DNA from: Bacillota bacterium
GTDB taxonomy: Bacteria; Bacillota; Clostridia; Lachnospirales; Lachnospiraceae
DNA: 64,000 bases
Reading direction: 5' to 3'
Assembly (NCBI GenBank): GCA_023398375.1
Contig: JAEWSH010000018.1
Coordinates: 1-64,000 of the forward strand
In this document: piece by piece, positions 28,068 to 36,999 of the stretch
Layout: each line of letters begins with the position of its first letter
How positions within the stretch are numbered: position 1 is the stretch's first letter
Made by a program: the position numbers and the translations under genes
Notes under the pieces: generated by a model
What the model was told of the DNA's origin: nothing
Seen by the model: the letters and a program-made list of their open reading frames with translations, nothing else
Databases searched by the model: none

Positions 28068-29294
28068 ATGCAATTTTGTTTTTTAGGATTAAATTACAAG
28101 AATACGGGGCTTGATGTTCGTGACAAGACATCATTTACTGATAGCAGAAAAATAGACTTTTTACAGAAAATAGAAGAGTATGGAATCAATCAGTGTATGA
28201 TATTGTCGACGTGTAATCGTAGTGAGGTATATTTTTTTTATAATGAGCGTGAACAGGTAACGTTTGTCCGCAGCGCCTACCTATCTTTTTTTGATAAAGT
28301 TGATGTGGAAACATATCTGCTTTTGTATCAGAATGAAAAAGCCATGGAATATCTTTTCAGAGTAACGGCCGGTCTGGAATCACAAGTTCTGGGAGAAGAT
28401 CAGATATTAGGGCAGGTCAAGGAGGCTCTGGATTTTTCCAGAACCATGGGATATACAAAAAAAGAATTGAACAAATTAGTAAGAGATGCGATCAGTTGTG
28501 CCAAAAAAATAAAAACCAATTTTAAAATTAGTGAAATACCATTATCTGTAAGCTATATCGGAATCAAATATTTGGAAGAAGCAGCAGGATTGTCAGGTAA
28601 AAAAATACTGGTAATAGGCAGCGGTAAAATGTCTGCGCTGGCTTTACGATACCTTTATGAATATGGTGCTGCACGAGTGTTTCTGTGCAGCAGAACAGTA
28701 ACACATGCCAGGGCACTACAGAAGGAATTTCCTGAAATTCAGATAATAGATTATGATATGAGGTATCAGGTGCTTGAGGAATGTGATGTTGTAATTTCAG
28801 CGACCGCATCGCCTCATACCGTTCTGAAAAAAAGCGAGGCCAATATTAGAAATGAGCTATATCTCTTAGATCTTGCTGCACCGCGCGATATAGACACGTC
28901 TTTTTTGGATGATGATAGGTGCCATCTGATTAATTTGGATACCCTTCGACGTATTTCAGACGAAAACAGAAAAGAGAAAGAAGAAATTGCAAAGAAATGT
29001 CAGGAATTTATTTTGCAGGATCTGGAAGAAACGAGGAAATGGTTTATGATAAGCAGGATGGATGACACCATAGAATCCCTTCAGCAAAGGTGCAGTGAAA
29101 TTGTAGATGACAGCTTTGGATATCTGAATCGCAAACTGGAACTTGGCGAAAGGGAAAAAACAATTCTGAGAAAAACTTTAAATGCTTCTTTGCAGCGTCT
29201 GATGAAAGAACCGATTCAGGAATTGAAGCAGCTTGATACAAAGGAAAAACAGGATCATTATAAGGAAATGGTCTGCAGACTGTTTCAGATATAG
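28068..29294 (+). CDS. hemA: Glutamyl-tRNA reductase
   Basis: About 408 residues from the ATG at 28068, which follows GGTGA by five bases and gives the family-typical N-terminus (MQFCFLGLNYKN). In-frame ATGs at 28050 and 28056 are alternatives. The thioester Cys is Cys49 in STCNRSEVY, and GLESQVLGEDQILGQ and an NADP-binding VIGSGKMS motif are present. The C-terminal dimerisation helices look complete. It reduces Glu-tRNA(Glu) to glutamate semialdehyde for HemL. Confidence 0.95.
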   Translation: MQFCFLGLNYKNTGLDVRDKTSFTDSRKIDFLQKIEEYGINQCMILSTCNRSEVYFFYNEREQVTFVRSAYLSFFDKVDVETYLLLYQNEKAMEYLFRVTAGLESQVLGEDQILGQVKEALDFSRTMGYTKKELNKLVRDAISCAKKIKTNFKISEIPLSVSYIGIKYLEEAAGLSGKKILVIGSGKMSALALRYLYEYGAARVFLCSRTVTHARALQKEFPEIQIIDYDMRYQVLEECDVVISATASPHTVLKKSEANIRNELYLLDLAAPRDIDTSFLDDDRCHLINLDTLRRISDENRKEKEEIAKKCQEFILQDLEETRKWFMISRMDDTIESLQQRCSEIVDDSFGYLNRKLELGEREKTILRKTLNASLQRLMKEPIQELKQLDTKEKQDHYKEMVCRLFQI

Positions 29295-29332
29295 TATGGA
29301 TATCTGCTGGTCAGAGATAGGGGGGAGAAGGT

Positions 29333-31687
29333 TTGAAAGTAAAAATTGGAACAAGAGGTTCAAGGCTGGCTATGATTCAGTCTGAATATGTAAGAGACAG
29401 ACTTGCTGATAAATATCCGGAGCATCAGTTCGAATTGGAGATAATACGTACAAAGGGTGATCAGATACAAGATCAACCACTTGATAAAATTGGGACAAAT
29501 GGAGTCTTTGTGCGTGAAATAGAAGAAAAAATAATAAAAGAAGAAATACAGATGGGTGTTCATAGTATGAAAGATCTTCCGGCGGTAGTGGCGGAAGGAC
29601 TCGTGTTGACCAAAGCATGGAGAAGAGAGGATCCCAGAGATGTATTGATATTACGAGAAAAAAAATCATTAGAAGAACTAGAAAAAGGAGCTGTGATAGG
29701 TACCGGCAGTAAGAGAAGAGCATATCAATTGTTAAAAATAAGACCGGACCTTACGATTGTCAATATTCGGGGAAATGTGGATACACGAATTCATAAAATG
29801 GAAGAACAAAAAATGGATGGGATTATTTTGGCGGCGGCAGGAATGCACCGTCTCGGAATGAGGGAACGGATCACGAGCTATCTGGAACCGGAGGAGATGA
29901 TTCCATCCCCAGCGCAGGGAATCCTTGGACTGGAAGTAAAAGAAAATAATAAAGAATTGATTCAGATGCTAGATGCTCTTGCAGATGAAAGGTCAGAGAA
30001 TATGGCAATTGCCGAGCGGACTTTTTTGAGTGAAATAGGAGCTGATTGTCACATGCCGATCGGAGCGATCTGCCGTCCTGACAAACAGGGTCATCGTCTG
30101 GACGTGGTCTATGGAAACGAATCAGGAGAAAAAATGGTATATGCCTGTGCGAGAGGTAAGGAACCAATGCGACTTGCAAAGGAGGCGGCCCGTGAGGTCA
30201 GAAAGAAAATGGCCGGTACGGTATATCTGGTAGGCGGCGGACCTGGTGATGAAGAGTTGGTCACAGTCAAAGGACTGAATCTGATAAAAAAAGCCGATTG
30301 CATTATTTACGACAGACTTTCTTCACCTGAGCTGCTTTCCTATGTAAAAGAAGGGTGTGAAATGATTTATGTAGGAAAAGCAAATCATCATCATACCAGG
30401 AAGCAGGAGCAGATTAATTCATTATTAGTTACGAAAGCGATGCAGTATGAAAAAGTCGTACGATTGAAGGGCGGGGATGTATTTGTATTCGGCCGGGGCG
30501 GAGAAGAGGCCAAAGTACTATTTGAAAACGGCGTTCCATATGAAGTCGTACCAGGCATCAGTTCGGCAATAGCCGGTCTTACCCATGCTGGAATACCGAT
30601 AACCCAAAGAGGTATAGCGGCAGGATTTCATGTGGTAACAGCCCATGATAAGGACGATAAGTTAGCGGATATTGATTTTAAGGCAATGGCCAGAAGTAAG
30701 GATACCTGTGTATTTCTGATGGGACTTAATGAGATTGAAAATATTACTAAGCTTATGCTGGAGGCCGGAAAGGATCCAAGTACAGGGGCGGCGGTCATTT
30801 CCTGTGCGACAACACCAGAACAGAGGGTATGTCAGACGGAACTTCAGAATCTGGTTCAAGATGCAAAAAAAGCAAAGCTGGTATCTCCGGCCCTGATTGT
30901 AATTGGAGATGTAGTGAAGTTGAGAGGACAGCTTGGGTTTGAAAAAACAGCACCTTTATCTGGGAAAAAATATCTGGTACCTAAGATTGGCATAAAACCG
31001 TCCGAGTTAGCCCTGATGCTGAGAAAGGCAGGTGCTTCTGTAAAAGAGATTACAGTAGGAGAGATAGTGCCGATTGACTATAAACTGGATCTTGAAGCGA
31101 TGAAAAGTGTCAGTTGGATTCTATTTACCAGTAAAAATGCCGTAGATGCTTTCTTTTTCAATCTATATCAATCTGGAATGGACAGCAGGAATCTTTTCGG
31201 GATTAAATTTGCAGTGATTGGAACGGAAACACAAAAGAAATTAATGTTTTATGGAATCAAGGCAGATTTGATTCCTTCGGAATACCACAGTGAGGCATTG
31301 GTAACTATGCTTATGGAATATATAGGGCAGTCAGACATTATCTGGTATCCCAAGGCAGTAAATGCAGATGACAGTATAAAAAAAAGATTGGCTGATAAAT
31401 GCAATCTTGTGGAAATACCGATCTATGAAAATCGTCAGCCAGAAGAAATCGTGATACCGGAGGATTTTATAAATACCTGTGATGGGGTATTTTTCACCTG
31501 CGCTTCTTCTGTATACAGGGTAATGAAAGCCATAGGAGGAGTACCGGAAAACTGGAAGAAGGATAGTGCAGTGATTAGCATAGGACCAAAATGCAGCGCG
31601 GCAATCATGGAATCAGGAATAACCCATTTTGTGCAGGCAGATAGTATGTCATATGAAAGTATGGTGCAAAAAGTTATTGAGGTATAA
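29333..31687 (+). CDS. hemC: HemC-CobA-HemD triple fusion (deaminase, methyltransferase, synthase)
   Basis: A 784-residue protein joining three consecutive enzymes. Residues about 1-294 are porphobilinogen deaminase, with KIGTRGSRLA and the dipyrromethane-attachment Cys239 in GADCHMPIGA. Residues about 297-540 are uroporphyrinogen-III C-methyltransferase (VYLVGGGPGDEELVTVKG, GGDVFVFGRGGEE, VPGISSAIAGL). Residues about 548-784 are uroporphyrinogen-III synthase (LFTSKNAVDAFF, FFTCASSVYRV). It would turn porphobilinogen into precorrin-2 in one chain. Initiation is at TTG (29333), well placed after GGGGGAG. CobA-HemD fusions are known in clostridia; adding HemC is less usual. Confidence 0.95.
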   Translation: MKVKIGTRGSRLAMIQSEYVRDRLADKYPEHQFELEIIRTKGDQIQDQPLDKIGTNGVFVREIEEKIIKEEIQMGVHSMKDLPAVVAEGLVLTKAWRREDPRDVLILREKKSLEELEKGAVIGTGSKRRAYQLLKIRPDLTIVNIRGNVDTRIHKMEEQKMDGIILAAAGMHRLGMRERITSYLEPEEMIPSPAQGILGLEVKENNKELIQMLDALADERSENMAIAERTFLSEIGADCHMPIGAICRPDKQGHRLDVVYGNESGEKMVYACARGKEPMRLAKEAAREVRKKMAGTVYLVGGGPGDEELVTVKGLNLIKKADCIIYDRLSSPELLSYVKEGCEMIYVGKANHHHTRKQEQINSLLVTKAMQYEKVVRLKGGDVFVFGRGGEEAKVLFENGVPYEVVPGISSAIAGLTHAGIPITQRGIAAGFHVVTAHDKDDKLADIDFKAMARSKDTCVFLMGLNEIENITKLMLEAGKDPSTGAAVISCATTPEQRVCQTELQNLVQDAKKAKLVSPALIVIGDVVKLRGQLGFEKTAPLSGKKYLVPKIGIKPSELALMLRKAGASVKEITVGEIVPIDYKLDLEAMKSVSWILFTSKNAVDAFFFNLYQSGMDSRNLFGIKFAVIGTETQKKLMFYGIKADLIPSEYHSEALVTMLMEYIGQSDIIWYPKAVNADDSIKKRLADKCNLVEIPIYENRQPEEIVIPEDFINTCDGVFFTCASSVYRVMKAIGGVPENWKKDSAVISIGPKCSAAIMESGITHFVQADSMSYESMVQKVIEV

Positions 31688-31731
31688 AAGTATTCATAAG
31701 AAAACATGAGCGGAAGGGATAATCATACCCA

Positions 31732-32601
31732 ATGAAATATGTATTCGGAATCAATATAACCAAGAACAAAGAGAACAATTTGATTGATGGGGAAATATTT
31801 CGCTCCAAAACGGCCACTTCTGAATTGATGGAAGAATTAAAAAAATGCGAAAGCCTTGCAAAAAATTATGAAAAGCATACATCGCTGCCATTTTGGATGG
31901 ATATCATGAAATACCTATCTTTTTCAATAACTTGTTTTTGTTTATGCAGTGTTATGCAAGATATATCTGATCTCTCTTGGAAAGAAGTATATAAAAATCC
32001 TTCAGGATTTTTCTTTGCAGCAGTAGCTTTTTTCATCGTTTGGTTAGTTTTGTATTTATTAGAAAGAATGAAAAAACACCTGCATAAAGTTGAATATGAG
32101 CGTGGTAAGGACTATATTCAAAATGTCACGGCTCATGCAAAGGATTTGATGGAGATTCCGGATGATGCAGTCAAAATGGAAATTTTATCGTTTTATTATA
32201 AAATAGAAAAAGAAAAAATGAAAGTAATGACTGCAAGTAAATTGGTATGTATCACACATAATAATGTTCCAGTTTACATGTATGTGAAGGATGTCGTGTT
32301 ACATATAACTGACTTTTATCAGGAGTGGTCTATCCCGCTTTATGCGATTACTGGAATAAAAAAGATGAATGAAACAATTTTTATTTCTGAATGGAAGAAG
32401 GAAATTCCATATCATAAAGGTGAGTTTAAAAAATACAAAATTGCAAGGGCAAATGGTTTAGGGTATCTATATATGAAACCCTATTATGCCCTTTGCATTA
32501 CATGGTATGATGAAAATTACGAGTTGTTTCTACCACCTTATGAATTGGATGTGTTATCATCATTGGTTGGAATTCATTATGATGAGATGTATAGCAAATG
32601 A
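31732..32601 (+). CDS. Membrane protein of unknown function
   Basis: A 289-residue protein I do not recognise. It has a charged helical N-terminal region of about 50 residues, two closely spaced membrane segments (about 60-80 and 90-112), and a soluble C-terminal domain of about 170 residues with alternating aromatic and basic residues. The same plan (two membrane segments, soluble tail) is seen in the unknown protein at 3703-4752, but I see no convincing sequence similarity. The ribosome binding site is weak. It lies 44 bases after the HemC fusion gene with no terminator between them. Confidence 0.7.
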   Translation: MKYVFGINITKNKENNLIDGEIFRSKTATSELMEELKKCESLAKNYEKHTSLPFWMDIMKYLSFSITCFCLCSVMQDISDLSWKEVYKNPSGFFFAAVAFFIVWLVLYLLERMKKHLHKVEYERGKDYIQNVTAHAKDLMEIPDDAVKMEILSFYYKIEKEKMKVMTASKLVCITHNNVPVYMYVKDVVLHITDFYQEWSIPLYAITGIKKMNETIFISEWKKEIPYHKGEFKKYKIARANGLGYLYMKPYYALCITWYDENYELFLPPYELDVLSSLVGIHYDEMYSK

Positions 32602-32653
32602 TATAATAAAATAGTGATATAAAGCATGCGAAGAGGTTGGAACTGGGAGGGTT

Positions 32654-34342
32654 ATGCTTTTGAAGAAAATAGCAAAGTATCTATTTGTATCCGTAAAACA
32701 GGAGCATCTTGAGATGTTTCAACGTGAAAGCCTGGAAAAAGAATTTTTTGTGATTAAGATTGCTTCCAAATTGTTAATTATTTTTGAATGTTTTATGCTG
32801 GGTGGATCTTTTTTTAAATATGGAAAGAATGCTTTGGATAGCCCCCAGTTGTATTATACTTTGATGTATCTAATTATGCTCTCCGGAATGATTTTATTTT
32901 TGTATGCATTTTCAAGAATGATAAAGAATTCCATTGTCAGTTATAAATCATGTATGGTCATAAAACTGATACTCATTAACTTTTTGTTATTATGGAATAT
33001 AGGGATAACTTTCCTTGACCAGAACGTCTATCCTGGGGTCACGACCTATATTACGACAATATTTGCTTTGGCTGTGCTTAATTTTTCTGAAACGAAACTG
33101 GTAATAGGCTCATACATATTTATGCAGGGAATCTATATGTTATTTTTACATTATTTTCAACCATCGGATCAGGTGAGATACGGAGATTATATCAATACTT
33201 TTATAACGATTTTATTTGCAACACTGACAGTAATGTTTATTAATAGGAACAGGGTCCTGGAATTTGAAAATCGTATGACAATAAAGGAAAAGAACAGGGA
33301 ATTAAAAGAACTGTCTCAGGAATTAATAGCTGCGAACGAACGTTTAAGGGAACAGGCATATACCGATCAGCTGACAGGTATATCCAACCGTTATTTTTTT
33401 GAAAAGAGCATTGGTGAAGCGTTTAGATGGGCAGATCAAAGACACAGTTGTATATCCTTAGCTATCGCGGATCTGGATCATTTCAAGAAGATCAATGATG
33501 AATGGGGGCATCCCGTTGGAGACAAGGTTTTAATCAGGGTTGCTGAAATCGCGAAAGCTGTGCTTCATGATACCGATAAACTGGCGAGGCTCGGAGGCGA
33601 AGAATTTATTATTCTTATGCCAGATACTGATTTAGAGGAAGCCCGGCTGCTGGTTGAAAAAATGCGAATAACCTTAGCAAAGGAAGTACACGACAGCGCA
33701 GGAACGGTAACTGCCAGTTTTGGTGTTGCGGAAAGAAAAGCGGGGGAACATTATGATTCCCTTTATAGAAGAGCTGATGAGGCACTTTATATGGCAAAGG
33801 AAGCCGGACGGAACTGTGTTATATGCCACAATATAGAAGATGGAAAGTCCTTTGTGTCCATCGAATTTGTATGGATGGAGGAATGGGAGAGTGGCAGTAA
33901 GGTCATAGATGACCAGCACAGAAATCTGATCGGACTTGCGAATCAATTAATTCATGATCTTTTCAATAAATGGGATAAGGATACGGTATCAGCTGATTTG
34001 AAAAGTCTGTTGGAGCATTTGATCTGTCATTTCAATGATGAGGAAAGAGTGATGGAGGAAGCAGGTTATCCGGAGCTTGAGATGCACAGGCAGATTCATA
34101 AAGAATTGATAGAAAAAACAAAAAGACTCGCCGATTCTTTAGAGGAGGGAATGGTGAAATCTTCAAAGGTCGTTTTTTTTATCATGGATGATGTTCTGAT
34201 CGGGCATATCATGCAAGAGGATACAAAAGCATTTCCTTCTATTCGAATGTTAAATAATATAGATAAAGGGGATGACCATAAGGAGGGAGCTGCTGGAACG
34301 CATGGGGAATCAATTAATAACCAGATGGGGCAGGGATTTTGA
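32654..34342 (+). CDS. Diguanylate cyclase with C-terminal hemerythrin domain
   Basis: A 562-residue protein with six membrane segments (about 30-200), a short coiled coil, a GGDEF domain with active-site GGEEF near residues 315-319, and a bacteriohemerythrin domain from about 410. The di-iron ligands expected are visible: DDQHRNL, HLICHFNDEE, EMHRQIH and GHIMQED. The inhibitory I-site RxxD reads HDTD, so product inhibition is probably lost. It likely makes c-di-GMP in response to oxygen or nitric oxide bound at the di-iron site. ATG at 32654 follows GGGAGG. Confidence 0.93.
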   Translation: MLLKKIAKYLFVSVKQEHLEMFQRESLEKEFFVIKIASKLLIIFECFMLGGSFFKYGKNALDSPQLYYTLMYLIMLSGMILFLYAFSRMIKNSIVSYKSCMVIKLILINFLLLWNIGITFLDQNVYPGVTTYITTIFALAVLNFSETKLVIGSYIFMQGIYMLFLHYFQPSDQVRYGDYINTFITILFATLTVMFINRNRVLEFENRMTIKEKNRELKELSQELIAANERLREQAYTDQLTGISNRYFFEKSIGEAFRWADQRHSCISLAIADLDHFKKINDEWGHPVGDKVLIRVAEIAKAVLHDTDKLARLGGEEFIILMPDTDLEEARLLVEKMRITLAKEVHDSAGTVTASFGVAERKAGEHYDSLYRRADEALYMAKEAGRNCVICHNIEDGKSFVSIEFVWMEEWESGSKVIDDQHRNLIGLANQLIHDLFNKWDKDTVSADLKSLLEHLICHFNDEERVMEEAGYPELEMHRQIHKELIEKTKRLADSLEEGMVKSSKVVFFIMDDVLIGHIMQEDTKAFPSIRMLNNIDKGDDHKEGAAGTHGESINNQMGQGF

Positions 34343-36080
34343 CAAGGAACATGTTCTGATGGAATATCCGCGGCCGCAGCTGATACGAAACAGTTATTAT
34401 AACTTAAATGGAGAATGGGAGTATTCTATTGGGAAAACAAAAGAGGTATCAGAATATACAGGGAAAATTATGGTACCTTTCTCACCGGAAACTTATCTGT
34501 CAGGTGTAGAAAGAATTTTGCGGCCGGATGAATATTTACATTACCGGAAGGTGTTTCAATTACCGGAAAAATTTCAAAAAGACAGAGTTTTATTACATTT
34601 CGGAGCAGTTGACCAGGAATGCGAAGTTTGGTTAAATGGGCATGAGTTAGGGACACATAAAGGAGGATATCTGCCGTTTACTTTTGATATTACAAAAGAA
34701 TTAAATGACAGTGAAAATATTTTGACACTCTGTGTAGTGGATAAAACGGAACTGGCATCTCATGCAAGGGGAAAACAAAAATTAATAAAAAAAGGTAAGC
34801 TTGGTTCTCTTTTCTATACACCAAATAGCGGAATATGGAAATCAGTCTGGATGGAAAGTGTAAATGAAATTCACATTAAGGATGTAAAGATTACCCCGTA
34901 TTTTGATAAATCAGAAGTAGCATTTCGTATTCTGACGCAAGGGAATCAGGAATATGCGCAGGTCACTATTTTAAAAAATAATAAGGAAGTATTAAAAAAA
35001 GAAATTGAAACCAATAAGGATATAAAGCTTTCGTTGAAATCCTTTGATGCATGGTCACCGGATGCACCCAATTTATATGATGTGAAAATCCGCTGTGGAG
35101 AAGATGAAGTAATGTCCTATTTTGGAATGCGTAAATTTTCTACAGCAAGAGATAAAAATGGAATCTTACGATTTTATCTAAATAATGAACCATTTTTCTG
35201 TAATGGTCTGTTGGACCAAGGATATTGGCCGGAGAGCTTACTTACTCCGCCAAGCGATGAAGCACTGCGATACGATATTCTTAAATTAAAAGAATTGGGT
35301 TATAACACCATCCGCAAACATATTAAAATTGAAACGGAACGGTTCTATTATCACTGCGATAAAATTGGAATGGTGGTATGGCAGGATATGCCAAATGGAG
35401 GCGGAGAGTATAGTGTGCTATTGGTAGCTTACTTGCCCAATATATTTAACTGGATGGCAAGGAGAATCAAAGACAATTGCTATACCTTATTGAAAAGAAA
35501 TGATGAAAAAGGCAGAAAACAATATTATGAAGATCTGAAAGGAATGGTAGAAAATCTATATAATCATCCTTCCATTGCTGTCTGGGTTCCTTTTAATGAA
35601 GGCTGGGGGCAGTTTGATGCTGCAAAAGCAACCGCATGTATTAAAAAAATTGACAAGACAAGACTGATTAATGAAGCATGTGGATGGTTCGATCAAAAGG
35701 GTGGTGATATGTATAGCATTCATAATTACATGTTTAAACTAAAAGTAAAGCCACAAAAAGATCGTGTTGTTGCATTGACGGAATATGGAGGATATTCCTA
35801 TCCGGTAAAGGGTCATTTGGCGTGTGTTAAGGAATTTGGATATCAGGCTTACAATAGCTCCGAAGAACTAACAGCAAACTATGAAAGGCTGTGGAAAGAA
35901 GAAATCTTTCCAAACCTCAAATATGGATTAAGCAGTGCTATATATACCCAGACCACAGACATTGAGGAAGAAATCAACGGATTAATGACCTACGACAGAG
36001 AAATTGACAAGATGCAGGAAGGTGTTATCAAGAAACTGAACCAAAAATTGTATGAGATGTTTACAGAACTAACCATGTAA
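34302..36080 (+). CDS. Glycoside hydrolase family 2 (beta-galactosidase/glucuronidase-like)
   Basis: A 592-residue GH2 enzyme with the N-terminal sugar-binding domain, an Ig-like domain and the TIM barrel; no further C-terminal domain is present, so it is a short GH2. The acid/base is Glu433 in VPFNEGWG and the nucleophile is Glu494 in ALTEYGGYS. The start is uncertain: I use the ATG at 34302 because relatives begin close to WGRDF, but the AGGAGG at 34281 is 15 bases away and an ATG at 34272 is also in frame. Either way it overlaps the cyclase gene by at least 41 bases. No signal peptide, so it acts in the cytoplasm; the glycoside it uses is unknown. Confidence 0.88.
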   Translation: MGNQLITRWGRDFDKEHVLMEYPRPQLIRNSYYNLNGEWEYSIGKTKEVSEYTGKIMVPFSPETYLSGVERILRPDEYLHYRKVFQLPEKFQKDRVLLHFGAVDQECEVWLNGHELGTHKGGYLPFTFDITKELNDSENILTLCVVDKTELASHARGKQKLIKKGKLGSLFYTPNSGIWKSVWMESVNEIHIKDVKITPYFDKSEVAFRILTQGNQEYAQVTILKNNKEVLKKEIETNKDIKLSLKSFDAWSPDAPNLYDVKIRCGEDEVMSYFGMRKFSTARDKNGILRFYLNNEPFFCNGLLDQGYWPESLLTPPSDEALRYDILKLKELGYNTIRKHIKIETERFYYHCDKIGMVVWQDMPNGGGEYSVLLVAYLPNIFNWMARRIKDNCYTLLKRNDEKGRKQYYEDLKGMVENLYNHPSIAVWVPFNEGWGQFDAAKATACIKKIDKTRLINEACGWFDQKGGDMYSIHNYMFKLKVKPQKDRVVALTEYGGYSYPVKGHLACVKEFGYQAYNSSEELTANYERLWKEEIFPNLKYGLSSAIYTQTTDIEEEINGLMTYDREIDKMQEGVIKKLNQKLYEMFTELTM

Positions 36081-36111
36081 ATTCTAATAATTGGATAACG
36101 GATAAAATTTA

Positions 36112-36142
36112 TTGACTTTGACGTTACGTCATAAAGTAGTAT
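36112..36142 (+). promoter_or_regulatory. MerR-type promoter with 19-base spacer and operator
   Basis: TTGACT (36112-36117) and TAGTAT (36137-36142) are separated by 19 bases, the hallmark of promoters activated by MerR-family twisting. Inside the spacer, TGACGTTACGTCA (36119-36131) is a perfect 13-base palindrome. It lies immediately upstream of a MerR-family gene, so autoregulation is expected. Confidence 0.85.
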
Positions 36143-36162
36143 GTTTCCAGGAGGTGATTCCT

Positions 36163-36903
36163 ATTAGATATTCAATTAGTGAAACGGCGAAATTAGCAGG
36201 TGTAAGTGTCAGGACACTTCACTATTACCATGAAATTGGCTTACTGCCGCCAAGTGAAGTAGTACCAGATACCGGTTATAGATACTATGATGATTTGGCG
36301 ATGCAAAAGCTGCAGCAGGTTTTATTTTATCGTGAACTGGATTTTCCGTTAAAAGAGATTGTTAAAATTATGAATGCCTCTGATTATAAAAAAGAAGATG
36401 CATTAAAAAGACAAAGAGAGCTTCTAAAGTTAAAGAGAAAGCGTTTAGATAAGCTGATTGGTCTTTTGGATGCGAATTTGAAAGGAGATAGTACTATGAG
36501 CTTTCAGGAATTTGATCAGAAAGAGATTGACGAAGCAAAGAAAAAGTATGCAAAAGAAGTAGAAAGCAGGTGGGGCAATACAGATGCCTATGCACAGAGT
36601 AAGGAAAAGACTGAAAAATATCAAAAAGAAGATTGGGCAAAAATAATGAAAAAATCAGATGAAATCATGAGGAAGTTCTCGGAACATCTTGGAGAATCTC
36701 CGGAATCTGATGAAGTACAGTCATTCGTAAGAGAATGGCAGCAGTTCATTACAGAATCTTATTATGACTGTACAAAGGAAATCCTTGCAGGACTTGGAGA
36801 AATGTATGTAGCTGACGAAAGATTTACAGAAAATATCGACAAGTTCGGTAAAGGAACGGCATCGCTCATGAGCGAAGCAATTAAAGTATATTGTAAGAAC
36901 TAA
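36163..36903 (+). CDS. MerR-family regulator with TipAS antibiotic-recognition domain
   Basis: A 246-residue TipAL-like regulator: N-terminal MerR helix-turn-helix (ISETAKLAGVSVRTLHYYHE), a dimerisation coiled coil to about residue 110, and a C-terminal TipAS domain that in relatives binds thiopeptide-like and other antibiotics. The family N-terminus fits a start at 36163, where the codon is ATT, eight bases after GGAGG (AGGAGGTGA at 36149-36157). The only in-frame alternatives are GTG at 36154, inside the site, and TTG at 36112, which is the -35 box. An internal ATG at 36496 has its own AAAGGAG eight bases upstream. The family is certain; the ATT start is inferred from spacing. Confidence 0.9.
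   Translation: MRYSISETAKLAGVSVRTLHYYHEIGLLPPSEVVPDTGYRYYDDLAMQKLQQVLFYRELDFPLKEIVKIMNASDYKKEDALKRQRELLKLKRKRLDKLIGLLDANLKGDSTMSFQEFDQKEIDEAKKKYAKEVESRWGNTDAYAQSKEKTEKYQKEDWAKIMKKSDEIMRKFSEHLGESPESDEVQSFVREWQQFITESYYDCTKEILAGLGEMYVADERFTENIDKFGKGTASLMSEAIKVYCKN
36496..36903 (+). CDS. Internal in-frame start giving a free TipAS-like domain
   Basis: AAAGGAG at 36481-36487 is followed eight bases later by an in-frame ATG at 36496 in the MerR gene. Translation from here would yield a 135-residue protein made of the TipAS domain alone (SFQEFDQKEIDEAKKKYAKE...). The Streptomyces tipA gene is known to make both long TipAL and short TipAS from one message by the same kind of internal start. That this happens here is inference from the site and the domain border. 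Confidence 0.55.
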   Translation: MSFQEFDQKEIDEAKKKYAKEVESRWGNTDAYAQSKEKTEKYQKEDWAKIMKKSDEIMRKFSEHLGESPESDEVQSFVREWQQFITESYYDCTKEILAGLGEMYVADERFTENIDKFGKGTASLMSEAIKVYCKN

Positions 36904-36915
36904 TGAAAGATTTAT

Positions 36916-36945
36916 AAAGGGAGCACAAGAACCAGTGCTCCTTTT
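36916..36945 (+). terminator. Rho-independent terminator
   Basis: AAAGGGAGCAC pairs with GTGCTCCTTTT around an eight-base loop (36916-36945). It closes the MerR-type gene. Confidence 0.75.
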
Positions 36946-36984
36946 AAAATTAGAAGGAAAAAATATCCTTTTATTATAATTTTG

Positions 36985-36993
36985 TGGTATAAT
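36985..36993 (+). promoter_or_regulatory. Extended -10 promoter of the RNA candidate
   Basis: TGGTATAAT at 36985-36993 is a perfect extended -10 with consensus TATAAT. The -35 region is poor. Start of transcription would fall at about 37000. Confidence 0.55.
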
Positions 36994-36999
36994 GAGCAC

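Noticed and set aside
36154..36156. GTG as start codon of the MerR-type gene
   Set aside because: It lies inside the Shine-Dalgarno sequence, leaving no space for a ribosome to initiate there.
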